Assembly: GCA_024686335.1 (NCBI GenBank)
Contig: JAILCI010000044.1
Location: 1 to 64,000, forward strand
Direction of reading: 5' to 3'
DNA length: 64,000 nt
Source: Bacteroidales bacterium
GTDB lineage: Bacteria; Bacteroidota; Bacteroidia; Bacteroidales; WCHB1-69
Shown: positions 26,258 through 39,420 of the stretch, piece by piece
How the letters are laid out: each line of letters opens with the position of its first letter
How positions within the stretch are numbered: position 1 is the first letter of the stretch
Position numbers and translations under genes: made by a program
Notes under the pieces: generated by a model
Seen by the model: only the letters and a program-made list of their open reading frames with translations
What the model was told of the DNA's origin: nothing
Database searches by the model: none

Positions 26258-28894
26258 TTAATCGAAAACAACAAACGTCACCTTGAAAGGCTTAAAATCC
26301 TTCAGTGTGAATTTTGGCTTTTCATTCTGAAGATTTGCCGGGTCATAATAAGCGATTATCTTTTTACTTTCATTCGGTCTCAAGACAAAATAGTTGTCTG
26401 AATAGCGAATAGGCGTTTGAGCATCAGTCTCCAGACAAACACCGTAATGAAGAGCTTTGGATGTTAGCGTTATCTCAGCAAAATCATCATAATAGGTCAC
26501 TTTTTGCTGGATTTCATCCTGCGGAAGCGTCAACTCGCCCAACGTAGTAAAGAAAAGTGTGCGCTCTGCATGCTTTTTACCATCGATAAAGAGTTCCACT
26601 TTGGCAAAGACATCGTTAGCAGTCTTTGAATAGTCAGCGATATTCAGAGAAAGAACTTTGAGAGATTTGTCGCTGGACACCTTTTTCTTAACAGACTGGA
26701 CCTCTGTCATAGGAGTGCCGTTCATTTTCAGAATTTGCCACTTCAACTCGCAAGAGACATCTTTCAGGCTATCATTGACGATATAGATGTCTGCTTTACT
26801 GTATTTCTCTTGCGGATCGACGCAGAGAGCCACATTTTGGAAAGCCTCTTTGAACTGATAATGCAAGGCTTTCCAGCGGCCTGTATAGTCGATGCTGCTC
26901 CATGAAGCAACGGGCCAGCAGTCGTTGACCTGCCAGCAGAGTGTTCCGCGGCAATGGTCATGCTGGAAACGGTGAGCATCAATAGCCCGGCGAATACCCA
27001 AAGCTTGCACCAATTGGCTTCTGTAGGAGAACTCCTTCAAATCCCAATAGGTATTCTCACCGAGTTCCTCCTCCATGGCTTTGCCGATAATCTCCACACC
27101 ACGCCCATGTTTCTGATGATTGCGCATAACGGGAGATTTGAGATTCTGCTGATCAGTTGATGCAAAAGTCTCTATCGTGCTCATAGCCGGATATGACTGG
27201 AATCCATATTCAGACATAAAGCGGCCCGTTTTCTCCTTCCATACGTCGAAGGGTTGCTCGCCCCACCAGACGCCCCAGTAGTGAGAGCAGCCATGTGTAC
27301 AGCACTCTGGGTGTCCCCAGCCGAAAACTGGCGATGAGTGTACGTATGGGGTCTTGGGAGACCACTCCTTCACCTCATTGGCCAATAACTCTTCAAAGAG
27401 TTTGCTGTAGTCTTGATGCAGTTTGGCATCCGTAGCTTCATCATAACCGAGGGCCGTTTGCCATCCCCAGTCTTCCAGACCATTATGCACCTCATTGTTG
27501 CCACAGAAGACGGCAATGCAGGGATGGTTACGCAACCGTTTGAGTTGGTGAATGGCTTCGAAGTCGACATTGCGAAGAAACGACTTATCGGCGGGATAGA
27601 GGTTGCAGGCAAACATGAAATCTTGCCATACCAGCAGTCCCAACTCATCACAATAGTTATAGAAAGCATCATCCTCGTAAATGCCACCGCCCCAAACTCG
27701 TACCATATTCATATTCACCTCTTTACAATCATTCAAAAGACGATAATAGGGGTCGTTATCAGCACAAAGTGTGCCCACATAAGAGGAGGCAGGAATCCAA
27801 TCGGCGCCCCGCGCGAAGAAGGGTTTACCGTTGACCTTGAAGGCGAAAGACTCACCTATGCTGTCCTTTTCTCGAATCAGTTCAATAGTCCTCAAACCAT
27901 GTCTGACCACATACTGATCCTCAAGTTTTTTATTCTGGACCTTGACAGAGTATGTATAGAGATGCTGCTCACCCATACCATTAGGCCACCACAATTTTGG
28001 ATTGGGAATCATAACGGGAACTTCAATCAGATTTTCGCCTGGCTCAAGAGTTGCCTTCTGCTCTATTTTGGCAGCACGGCCATCCTCTCCTATCACTTCG
28101 ATCTCAACATTGACTTTTTCATGTTTTGATGCAGTAGAAAGTACCTCAAGAGACACAGCAGTCAGCCACCCCTTCCCCTTCTCAAAAGTGGGGACGCTAT
28201 CATAAACATAAACATTTTCGATTTTCATGTCGTTGAAGCTCTCCAGACGCACATTCTTCCAGATGCCGCAGGTGATAAGTTTCGGGCCCCAGTCCCAGCC
28301 AGACTCATACTGCGCTTTACGGGTGAAGACTCGCTTGTCGGGCATCTTATAGGGTAATTTTTCTGCCGCAGCCTCTTCCATAGGCACAGAAGGATAGAAC
28401 TTGACTATAAGCTCATTGCTTTTATCCTTCAATACATCATCAACATTGAACTGCCATTGGCGGAACATATTGTTCAGCAATGTGGCATTATCCTCCTTGT
28501 TCATGGATTCAAGAAGTTGGCCATTCAGCCATACTTCAGCATAAGTGTCGAGACCATCAAAAACAAGCCAATTGACGTTGTATTTAGCGCCGTCGCCAGC
28601 ACAATCCGCATCAAAGATGAGACGATAGGTCCAAGTACTGTCTGCAATCCATTGGACAGAATCCTCGTTAGTGCCATAGTATGGATCTGGAATCAAATCG
28701 TTGGCCAGCAGGTCCGTGTGGATACTACCTGGCACAGTGGCTGGATACCACTCTCCATTATATTGAAACTGCCAAGCATTGCTAATGCAGCCCGACTTGC
28801 TGTCGAGACTTTGGGAATGCACGGCAGGTTGTCTCTCCGTTTTGCAAGCACATAGACAACAGACGGCAATTAAGGCCAAGAGGATCTTTTTCAT
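26258..28894 (-). CDS. Beta-mannosidase, glycoside hydrolase family 2
   Basis: Lipoprotein signal; GH2 motifs NMVRVWGGGIYEDDAFYNYCDELGLLVWQDFMFACNLYP and FCGNNEVHNGLEDW. Confidence 0.9.
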   Translation of the reverse strand: MKKILLALIAVCCLCACKTERQPAVHSQSLDSKSGCISNAWQFQYNGEWYPATVPGSIHTDLLANDLIPDPYYGTNEDSVQWIADSTWTYRLIFDADCAGDGAKYNVNWLVFDGLDTYAEVWLNGQLLESMNKEDNATLLNNMFRQWQFNVDDVLKDKSNELIVKFYPSVPMEEAAAEKLPYKMPDKRVFTRKAQYESGWDWGPKLITCGIWKNVRLESFNDMKIENVYVYDSVPTFEKGKGWLTAVSLEVLSTASKHEKVNVEIEVIGEDGRAAKIEQKATLEPGENLIEVPVMIPNPKLWWPNGMGEQHLYTYSVKVQNKKLEDQYVVRHGLRTIELIREKDSIGESFAFKVNGKPFFARGADWIPASSYVGTLCADNDPYYRLLNDCKEVNMNMVRVWGGGIYEDDAFYNYCDELGLLVWQDFMFACNLYPADKSFLRNVDFEAIHQLKRLRNHPCIAVFCGNNEVHNGLEDWGWQTALGYDEATDAKLHQDYSKLFEELLANEVKEWSPKTPYVHSSPVFGWGHPECCTHGCSHYWGVWWGEQPFDVWKEKTGRFMSEYGFQSYPAMSTIETFASTDQQNLKSPVMRNHQKHGRGVEIIGKAMEEELGENTYWDLKEFSYRSQLVQALGIRRAIDAHRFQHDHCRGTLCWQVNDCWPVASWSSIDYTGRWKALHYQFKEAFQNVALCVDPQEKYSKADIYIVNDSLKDVSCELKWQILKMNGTPMTEVQSVKKKVSSDKSLKVLSLNIADYSKTANDVFAKVELFIDGKKHAERTLFFTTLGELTLPQDEIQQKVTYYDDFAEITLTSKALHYGVCLETDAQTPIRYSDNYFVLRPNESKKIIAYYDPANLQNEKPKFTLKDFKPFKVTFVVFD

Positions 28895-28912
28895 AATGTG
28901 ATTTTTAATGAT

Positions 28913-29674
28913 TTATAAATCAGAAAGAAAGCCCTGTTTTCTCAATGCGTCCATGAGGACTTTAGCGAAGGCTTCATTGTCTTTTTTAGTATAGCGGCAT
29001 TGGGTAAAGACCTTGGCAAGATTATCGAGATTGTTTTCCTCGAGGATCTGTTTGGTCTCCTCGCAGCACTCCTTCTCAGCATAGAGTTTGCCGATAGCAA
29101 CCTTGTCGTAATCGTGATAGGTCTCGCGATGAATCATCGCTTCTACCGGAAGTTTGAGAGTCTTCTCGGGTTTAACTTGTGGATAACCCATGGGAATGCA
29201 AGCCACTGGGATTACATGCTTAGGCAGATTGAGGACCTCAATAAATTTATCCACGTTATAGGTGATCGTTCCGAGCCAGCAGAAGCCGAGACCAAGGGAT
29301 TCAGCTGCCACGCAGGCATTCTGAGCAGCGATGAGAGCGTCGATGACGGCCCAGTGATAGCTCTGCATATTGCTATAGGCTTCGGTGTCTGCATCGCGGA
29401 ACTCACAAAAACGGTTGAAACGGTTGAAGTCAGCGCAGAAGGTCAGGATAACTGGCGCTTGTGTGGCCATTGGCTGGTTGAAGTGAAGCGGAGCCATTTT
29501 TTTCTTCATCTCATCATCTTCGGTAACGATGATGCTAAAAAGCTGCATATTGCCCATCGTGGAGCCACTGCAGGCTGCCGCAAGGATTTGATCCAATACT
29601 TCTTTACTGATCTTCTGATCTGTATAATTTCTCACGCTAACGTGATTATACAAGGTTTGCAATGTGTCATTCAT
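28913..29674 (-). CDS. Nitroreductase family / NADPH-dependent oxidoreductase
   Basis: HVSVRNYTDQKISKEVLDQILAAACSGSTMGNMQLFSIIV, GLGFCWLGTI and GYPQVKPEKTLKLPVEAMIHRETY motifs. Confidence 0.85.
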   Translation of the reverse strand: MNDTLQTLYNHVSVRNYTDQKISKEVLDQILAAACSGSTMGNMQLFSIIVTEDDEMKKKMAPLHFNQPMATQAPVILTFCADFNRFNRFCEFRDADTEAYSNMQSYHWAVIDALIAAQNACVAAESLGLGFCWLGTITYNVDKFIEVLNLPKHVIPVACIPMGYPQVKPEKTLKLPVEAMIHRETYHDYDKVAIGKLYAEKECCEETKQILEENNLDNLAKVFTQCRYTKKDNEAFAKVLMDALRKQGFLSDL

Positions 29675-29901
29675 TGAATTACTATTTTTTCTACTTTAGA
29701 TTATTAAAATGAGAATATAAAGTTCTAATATTCAATAAGTAATGATTTCATATTCTCTCTGCAAATATATAAAAAAAGGTAATGGTATTGATTACCACAA
29801 TGTTCGAACTAATTGGTACAACTTCATATCTAGACATCAAAACGGGCATTATCGTGTGCTAAATATTATATAAGGTATTGTGATTCAACATATTAATACC
29901 C

Positions 29902-29966
29902 TGCCTTTCAGGCACCCCTTCTAAAATAGAAGGGGAATGGCAGTGGGTCCGCACGGCCGTGCGGAC
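29902..29966. repeat. Hairpin cluster: TGCCTttcAGGCA, CCCCTTCTAaaaTAGAAGGGG and the palindrome GTCCGCACGGCCGTGCGGAC
   Basis: Three perfect inverted repeats within 65 bp, read directly. Confidence 0.85.
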
Positions 29967-30103
29967 TATTGAAGTAATTGACTATTGCCTATTCATAGGA
30001 TTTTTATATATGACTCTAACAATGATATTTTGTTGCCAAAAATAGAGACTTCAACAAAATTCTTAATGAAACTAAATGTTCTCGGTTTTTTCATATATTT
30101 TTA

Positions 30104-30112
30104 TACTTTTGC
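30104..30112 (+). promoter_or_regulatory. Bacteroidales -7 box TACTTTTGC upstream of the PepSY-like gene
   Basis: TAnnTTTG consensus about 43 bp upstream of ATG 30155. Confidence 0.55.
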
Positions 30113-30154
30113 ACCCATAAATTTTGCAGTTAGTACAAATCAAAACAATTAAAG

Positions 30155-30571
30155 ATGAAAAAGATTTTTTTAGTATTGCTTGGTTTTATAGCCATAAATG
30201 TGTTCGCTTCATGTGATAAAGTTATAACTGTCAATGATCTTCCCCAACAGGCACAACAATTTCTTAAACAACATTTTGAAGGTATAGATCCTGTTTCTGT
30301 CAGATTGGATGATGGAAAATATGAGGTCGTATTGAAAAATGGTACTGAGATAGAATTCAGCCGCAAAGGTGAATGGAGAGATGTGGATTGTCACACGACT
30401 CCCGTCCCAGCCGGTATCGTTCCTGATGCCATAGCCAACTATGTAGCCACCAAGTTTCCTGACAACTTCATCGTTAAAATCGACAGGGACAATAGAGATT
30501 ACGAAATCGAGTTGAACAATGACATTGATTTGACATTCGACTTAAAGGGTAATTTCCTGCACTTAGACTAA
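30155..30571 (+). CDS. PepSY-like (DUF2874 family) periplasmic protein
   Basis: LPQQAQQFLKQHFEGIDPVSVRLDDGKYEVVLKNGTEIEFSRKGEWRDVDC, duplicated PepSY-like units. Confidence 0.8.
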   Translation: MKKIFLVLLGFIAINVFASCDKVITVNDLPQQAQQFLKQHFEGIDPVSVRLDDGKYEVVLKNGTEIEFSRKGEWRDVDCHTTPVPAGIVPDAIANYVATKFPDNFIVKIDRDNRDYEIELNNDIDLTFDLKGNFLHLD

Positions 30572-30590
30572 AATTGACAAATTAATACAA

Positions 30591-30620
30591 TAAAGCCCGC
30601 ATGATAGCGGGCTTTTTTTT
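30591..30620 (+). terminator. Intrinsic terminator
   Basis: AAAGCCCGC-ATGATA-GCGGGCTTTTTTTT immediately after the PepSY-like gene. Confidence 0.92.
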
Positions 30621-30644
30621 ATGGAAAACAATGGATGATTTTTA

Positions 30645-30670
30645 AACGCAGAGACGCAAAAAACGCAAAG
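30645..30670. repeat. ACGCAGAGACGCAAAAAACGCAAAG degenerate heptad repeat
   Basis: Read directly. A related sequence in opposite orientation lies at 54065-54102. Confidence 0.65.
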
Positions 30671-30756
30671 TGATTATTACCTTGCGGAAATTATGTTTAA
30701 AACGTTAATAATTATTGGTCGATGTACACACCGACCCTACAGTCGGCCATTATACT

Positions 30757-31629
30757 TTAATCGTTCCATTTGAACTTCCAGCGGCGATGGCTCCACAACC
30801 AGAATGCCGGATCTTGGCAAATAGTCTGCTCTAACAGATGTACATATTTTTCTGAAATTGCATATGGTTCCTCCTGCTGCGGCTGATCAGTGATAAGTTG
30901 CACTTCTACGCGATAACGTCCAAGGCGCTCTTTTACAACTTGATAATAGAGCACTGGAATATTGTATTTTCTAGCGAAATATTCAGGGCCATAGATAAAA
31001 CCAGTCTTCTGGTGCAAAAATTCGGTCACATAGCAACGGTGTTTGTCGTTAGGCGACTGGTCTGCGAGCATCATATAGGCTGTTGGGGCGCCAGACTCGT
31101 CATAACGGGCGAATGTTTCGCGAACGGTATCTGCAAAAACGACCTCAGTGCCGTAGCGCGTGCGAGCCTTGTTGACCAGTTTTTCAAAGACCTTGTCGCT
31201 GTTAGCCTTCCCCACTCCAACGCCATGGTGTTTGAACATATCATTCAACGCGATAATCATCCACTCCCAATCGTTATAATGAGAGGACATCAAAATCACG
31301 CTCTTACCTTGATCAAAATATTGATCAACTAATTCTGGATTGACGCAGCGATATCTATATTTCAGCAATTTACGGGGTAACGTCAACATTTTGATCATCT
31401 CCACCACCAGTTGGGACAAATGCCAGTAGTACCGATTCTTCAGTTTACGAATCTCAGCATTAGTCTTCTCGGGAAATGAATTATGGAGATTTTTCAAGAT
31501 GATTTTCCTACGATAACGCATCAGAAAATTAACAACCAAGTATATGGGAACTGCCAACACATAAAGCAGTGCCATCGGAAGAATTGATAGCGGATAGCAG
31601 ATGAACCATATTAGGAAGTAAGTCAGCAT
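30757..31629 (-). CDS. Lysophospholipid/lipid A acyltransferase (LpxL/HtrB family)
   Basis: VILMSSHYNDWEWMI (HxxxxE/D box), MMLADQSPND and FWLWSHRRWK motifs. Confidence 0.88.
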   Translation of the reverse strand: MLTYFLIWFICYPLSILPMALLYVLAVPIYLVVNFLMRYRRKIILKNLHNSFPEKTNAEIRKLKNRYYWHLSQLVVEMIKMLTLPRKLLKYRYRCVNPELVDQYFDQGKSVILMSSHYNDWEWMIIALNDMFKHHGVGVGKANSDKVFEKLVNKARTRYGTEVVFADTVRETFARYDESGAPTAYMMLADQSPNDKHRCYVTEFLHQKTGFIYGPEYFARKYNIPVLYYQVVKERLGRYRVEVQLITDQPQQEEPYAISEKYVHLLEQTICQDPAFWLWSHRRWKFKWND

Positions 31630-31644
31630 AGTTTTGTAATTATC

Positions 31645-34855
<3,211 letters not shown>

Positions 34856-36976
34856 TTATTTTAAGCCTCTGTTCTTTAAAAGAGGTTCAATAGAAGGCTC
34901 ATGACCGCGGAAAGCTTTATAGAGTGTCATGGCATCCTCTGTATTACCTTTCTCAAGGATATTAGTACGGAAAGAGGTGGCTGTAGCTGAGTCGAAGATA
35001 CCGTTCTCGCGGAAAGCCTCGTAGGCATCGTTGTCCAGCACGGCAGCCCATGTGTAGCTATTGTATCCAGCTGCATAACCGCCAGAGAAGACATGCTGGA
35101 AATAAGGACTCTTGTAACGAGAGATAATGGATGGGATAAGACCTATCTTATTCATGCTCTGATCTTCAAATGCAGGAAGAGAAATGTCTGTCTTGGTAGT
35201 TATAGTGTGGAAATCCATGTCGAGAAGAGATGCGGCAATAAGTTCGGTATTGATGAAGCCCTGACCAAATGTGGAAGCTGCTTCGATTTTCTGAATCAAA
35301 GAGTCGGGAATCACTTCACCAGTCTGATAGTGATGAGCATACTCCTTCAAAACAACAGGTTCAAAGGCAAAGTGCTCCATAAACTGTGAAGGCATTTCGA
35401 CAAAGTCGCGCGGCACATTGGTACCAGAAAGCGTCCGATAGTGGCAGTTGGAGAAGATGCTGTGGAGAGCATGTCCAAACTCGTGAAATAGGGTTTGCAC
35501 TTGGTCAACATTAAGCATGGAAGGTTTCTCGCCAGCCGGTTTTGTGAAGTTGAAGACCAAAGAGACAATTGGGATCAAGTTCTCACCTTCACGTGTATAA
35601 TACTGCTCACGGAAATTGGTCATCCATGCACCGGAGCGTTTGCTCTCACGTGGCAAGAAGTCCATGTAGACAATAGCGATAACGTCGGTACCATCATAAA
35701 CCTCAAAAGCTTTCACGTCAGGATGATAGATGGGAATCTCGGTATTCTCCTTGAAGGTGATGCCATACAGATTGTTGCAAACATAGAAAAGGCCCTTCAC
35801 TGCGGTATCCAAGGAGAAATAGGGACGAATATCCTCATCGTTGAGGTCATATTTCTCTTTTCTAAGTTTCTCGCTGTAGAAACGCCAGTCGTAAGCTTCC
35901 AGTTTAGCGCCAGGATAATCTTTAGCCAACATCTTCTGATAGTCGGCGGCCTCAACCTTTGCTTTTTTAAGGGCGGGTTCCCAGACTTGATTCAGTAATG
36001 AGTAGACAGCCTCAGGTGTCTTTGCCATACAGTTGTCAAGAACATAGGCAGCGTAAGAGTCAAAACCTAACATCTGCGCACGCTCCAAGCGAAGATTGAC
36101 GATTTCGTTAATAACAGCGGCATTGTCAAATTCACCTCCCAGACAACGGCTTGTATATGCAGTCCAGATCTCTTTACGAAGCTCACGATCTGCGCAGTTC
36201 ATCAAGAAAGGCTCCCATGTGGGCATATCCAAAGTGAAGACATATTTGCCTTTGTTCTTATCATCTTTCTTACCAACCTCTAGAGCGGTCGTAAGTTGGT
36301 TTTCGGTAAGACCTTTCAACTTATTCACATCGCTTACCACCAAATTGTAACCATTGGTAGCATCTAAGACATTATTACCGAATTTAAGAGTCAGTTTGGA
36401 AAGACGCTCATTGATTTCACGGAAACGAGCCTGTTTGTCTGCAGGTACATTTGCGCCACCACGGACAAAATCTTTGTAGATGACCTCCAGAAGACGTTTT
36501 TGCTCTTTATTGAGTTTCTCTTTGTCTTGATTGTCATAGACAGTCTTGATACGAGCAAAGAGTTTCTTGTTCAACATGATATCATCATTGTGCTTGGTCA
36601 ACATAGGGATGATGGTATCGGAAAGAGCTTTCATCTCATCATCGTTGCAGCACTCTGTCAAGTTCAAGAAAACACCACCTACCTTATTCAGCAGTTCTCC
36701 GCTATATTCAAACGGGATGATAGTATTGCCGAATGTAGGTTCCTCAGCATTAGCAACAATTGCTTCGATAGCCTCTTTCTGTTGTTTTATTCCCTCCTCA
36801 AAAGCAGGCAGGTAATGTTCCTTCTTAATCTCATCAAAAGGCGGCACTCCGTATGGGGTATTCCACTCTTTGAAAAAAGGATTGTCGTTTACAACTGGTT
36901 CCTGATTTTTCTTTCGACAACTGCTGCCGATTAATGCTGTGATTATCAAACACATAATTATTGGATAATGTTTCAT
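34856..36976 (-). CDS. M3 family oligopeptidase (peptidyl-dipeptidase Dcp-like)
   Basis: TLFHEFGHALHSIFSNCHYR (HExxH) and the M3 C-terminal GGYAAGYNSYTWAAVLDNDAYEAF. Confidence 0.92.
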   Translation of the reverse strand: MKHYPIIMCLIITALIGSSCRKKNQEPVVNDNPFFKEWNTPYGVPPFDEIKKEHYLPAFEEGIKQQKEAIEAIVANAEEPTFGNTIIPFEYSGELLNKVGGVFLNLTECCNDDEMKALSDTIIPMLTKHNDDIMLNKKLFARIKTVYDNQDKEKLNKEQKRLLEVIYKDFVRGGANVPADKQARFREINERLSKLTLKFGNNVLDATNGYNLVVSDVNKLKGLTENQLTTALEVGKKDDKNKGKYVFTLDMPTWEPFLMNCADRELRKEIWTAYTSRCLGGEFDNAAVINEIVNLRLERAQMLGFDSYAAYVLDNCMAKTPEAVYSLLNQVWEPALKKAKVEAADYQKMLAKDYPGAKLEAYDWRFYSEKLRKEKYDLNDEDIRPYFSLDTAVKGLFYVCNNLYGITFKENTEIPIYHPDVKAFEVYDGTDVIAIVYMDFLPRESKRSGAWMTNFREQYYTREGENLIPIVSLVFNFTKPAGEKPSMLNVDQVQTLFHEFGHALHSIFSNCHYRTLSGTNVPRDFVEMPSQFMEHFAFEPVVLKEYAHHYQTGEVIPDSLIQKIEAASTFGQGFINTELIAASLLDMDFHTITTKTDISLPAFEDQSMNKIGLIPSIISRYKSPYFQHVFSGGYAAGYNSYTWAAVLDNDAYEAFRENGIFDSATATSFRTNILEKGNTEDAMTLYKAFRGHEPSIEPLLKNRGLK

Positions 36977-37025
36977 ATTTGAATTGATTTTTAATATTTT
37001 CGAAAAAAAGGATATGAATTATTAA

Positions 37026-37538
37026 TTACTTTTTCTTATTGGCTTGACGAGCAAAGAGAAAGAGTTCCTGAGGAAGATGACAATATCCGTCAGGATGTTT
37101 ATCAAGATAATCCTGATGATAAGCATCAGCGGGATAATAGTTGTGCAACTTCTCCACCTCAGTGACAATGGGCATGTCATACTGTTGTTGTTTTGTCTTA
37201 AAAACCTGCTGAATGAGAGGCAGTTCAGCCTCATCGGTATAATAGATGCCAGTCCTATAACGAGTGCCCACATCATGGCCCTGCTGATTCAACATGGTAG
37301 GGTCTATAGCGTGGAAGAACATGTCCAACAGGAAATCAAGCGACACAATGCTGTCGTCATAAACCACCTTGACGGTCTCGGCGAAACCAGTGTTATCGGT
37401 ATAAACCTCTTCGTATGTAGGATTATCCGTATGGCCGTTTGCGAATCCAGTCTCGGTGGAAACAACACCGTTGATCTGTTTGAAATAGTGCTCTGTGCCC
37501 CAGAAACAGCCGCCGGCAAGATAGATCTCTTTCGTCAT
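37026..37538 (-). CDS. msrA: Peptide-methionine (S)-S-oxide reductase
   Basis: AGGCFWGTEHYFKQINGV and GFANGHTDNPTYEEVYTDNTGFAE motifs. Confidence 0.93.
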   Translation of the reverse strand: MTKEIYLAGGCFWGTEHYFKQINGVVSTETGFANGHTDNPTYEEVYTDNTGFAETVKVVYDDSIVSLDFLLDMFFHAIDPTMLNQQGHDVGTRYRTGIYYTDEAELPLIQQVFKTKQQQYDMPIVTEVEKLHNYYPADAYHQDYLDKHPDGYCHLPQELFLFARQANKKK

Positions 37539-37660
37539 TTTTTGAATGATTTTTCAACGTGCAAAGATACATAAAAAACGGCAATAGAATGACTGGTTTT
37601 AGAGATAAAAATTATGAATAATTATTGGAGAATACGACTTGTAGGCTTGGAGTTTTTTTG

Positions 37661-37669
37661 TAAGTTTGC
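37661..37669 (+). promoter_or_regulatory. Bacteroidales -7 box TAAGTTTGC upstream of ettA
   Basis: TAnnTTTG consensus about 28 bp upstream of ATG 37697. Confidence 0.55.
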
Positions 37670-37696
37670 ACTTTTATTAACGATAACTATTCAATT

Positions 37697-39376
37697 ATGG
37701 CAGACGACAAGAAGATAATTTTTTCGATGGTGAACGTGAGCAAAACGTATCCACCTCAAAAACAAGTACTTAAAAACATCTACCTCTCCTTCTTTTATGG
37801 TGCGAAGATTGGCGTATTGGGTCTAAATGGTGCAGGTAAATCCTCACTATTGAAGATTATCGCCGGTTTGGACAAGTCCTATCAAGGTGAGGTGGTCTTC
37901 TCCCCAGGTTATTCGGTAGGTTATCTGCCACAGGAGCCTCAGATTGACGATAATCTGACCGTCAAGGAGGTGGTTATGCAAGGTGTACAGCCTATCGTAG
38001 ACATCTTGAAAGAGTACGAAGAGGTAAACATGAAGTTTGCCGAGCCTATGAGCGACGATGAGATGAACAAGCTGATCGAACGTCAGGGTGAACTGACAGA
38101 GTTGATTGAGCAATATGACGCATGGGAGTTGGACTCCAAGCTGGAGCGTGCCATGGATGCGCTGCGCTGTCCTGACGGTGACACACCTGCCAAGAACCTC
38201 TCTGGAGGTGAGCGCCGCCGTGTGGCATTATGCCGTCTGCTGCTGACAGAACCTGACATTCTCCTTTTGGACGAGCCTACCAACCACCTTGATGCTGAGT
38301 CTGTTGAGTGGCTGGAAGCACATCTACAACAATACAAGGGCACCGTCATCGCCGTAACCCACGACCGTTACTTCCTCGACCATGTAGCTGATTGGATATT
38401 GGAGTTGGACCGCGGCGAAGGCATTCCATGGCAAGGCAACTACTCCTCCTGGTTGGAGCAGAAGGCCAACCGATTGGCTATGGAGCAGAAACAGGAAAGC
38501 AAGCGCATGAAGACTTTGGAGCGCGAGTTGGAATGGGTGCGCATGGCCCCGAAAGCACGTCATGCCAAGTCTAAAGCCCGTTTGAATGCATACGACAAAT
38601 TACTCAACGAAGATGTGAAAGAGAAAGAGGAACATCTCCAGATCTTCATCCCTAATGGTCCTCGTTTGGGCAACAATGTCATCGAAGCCCAGCATGTGCG
38701 CAAGGCATTCGGTGACAAATTATTGTTTGACGACCTCAACTTCAACCTACCGCCCAACGGCATTGTGGGAGTCATCGGACCTAATGGTGCTGGCAAGACT
38801 ACCCTATTCCGCCTCATCATGGGCATCGAGAAACCTGACAGTGGAGAGTTCAAGGTCGGTGAGACCGTCAGAGTCGGATATATAGACCAACAACACACTG
38901 CCATTGATCCCGAGAAGACCGTTTGGGAAGTACTCTCCGAGGGCAATGAACAGATTATGATGGGTGGTAGGCTGATTAATTCCCGTGCCTACCTGTCACG
39001 CTTCAACTTCAGCGGCACTGAGCAGAACAAGAAAGCCGGCGTGCTCTCCGGTGGTGAGCGAAACCGTCTGCACCTCGCCCTAACGCTGAAATCAGAAGCC
39101 AATGTATTGCTTCTTGACGAACCTACTAACGACATTGATGTCAATACGTTACGCGCACTCGAAGAGGGTCTTGAGAATTTCGCAGGTTGCGCCGTCATCA
39201 TCTCCCACGACCGTTGGTTCCTGGACAGAATCTGCACCCATATCCTTGCTTTCGAAGGCGACTCTCAAGTCTACTTCTACGAAGGCAGCTACACCGAATA
39301 CGAGGAGAACAAGAAGATGCGATTGGGTAATACCGCGCCGAAGAGGATTCGGTATAAGAAGATTACGGTGATTTAG
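37697..39376 (+). CDS. ettA: Energy-dependent translational throttle protein EttA (ABC-F)
   Basis: Two ABC cassettes (GLNGAGKSSLLKI, GPNGAGKTTLFRLI), LSGGERRR/LSGGERNR, ABC-F linker, near-full-length EttA architecture. Confidence 0.93.
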   Translation: MADDKKIIFSMVNVSKTYPPQKQVLKNIYLSFFYGAKIGVLGLNGAGKSSLLKIIAGLDKSYQGEVVFSPGYSVGYLPQEPQIDDNLTVKEVVMQGVQPIVDILKEYEEVNMKFAEPMSDDEMNKLIERQGELTELIEQYDAWELDSKLERAMDALRCPDGDTPAKNLSGGERRRVALCRLLLTEPDILLLDEPTNHLDAESVEWLEAHLQQYKGTVIAVTHDRYFLDHVADWILELDRGEGIPWQGNYSSWLEQKANRLAMEQKQESKRMKTLERELEWVRMAPKARHAKSKARLNAYDKLLNEDVKEKEEHLQIFIPNGPRLGNNVIEAQHVRKAFGDKLLFDDLNFNLPPNGIVGVIGPNGAGKTTLFRLIMGIEKPDSGEFKVGETVRVGYIDQQHTAIDPEKTVWEVLSEGNEQIMMGGRLINSRAYLSRFNFSGTEQNKKAGVLSGGERNRLHLALTLKSEANVLLLDEPTNDIDVNTLRALEEGLENFAGCAVIISHDRWFLDRICTHILAFEGDSQVYFYEGSYTEYEENKKMRLGNTAPKRIRYKKITVI

Positions 39377-39378
39377 GA

Positions 39379-39417
39379 GTAAGATGTTAGATGTAAGAAG
39401 TAAGATGTAGGATGTAA
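39379..39417. repeat. Degenerate short tandem repeat (TAAGATGT/TAGATGTAAGAA)
   Basis: ggagtaagatgttagatgtaagaagtaagatgtaggatgtaagaa, read directly. Confidence 0.6.
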
Positions 39418-39420
39418 GAA

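Noticed and set aside
27413-28129. 238-aa ORF antisense to the GH2 beta-mannosidase
   Set aside because: Shadow ORF of a well-supported gene.
29000-29677. 225-aa ORF antisense to the nitroreductase
   Set aside because: Shadow ORF; overlaps the whole conserved gene and lacks own promoter or RBS support.
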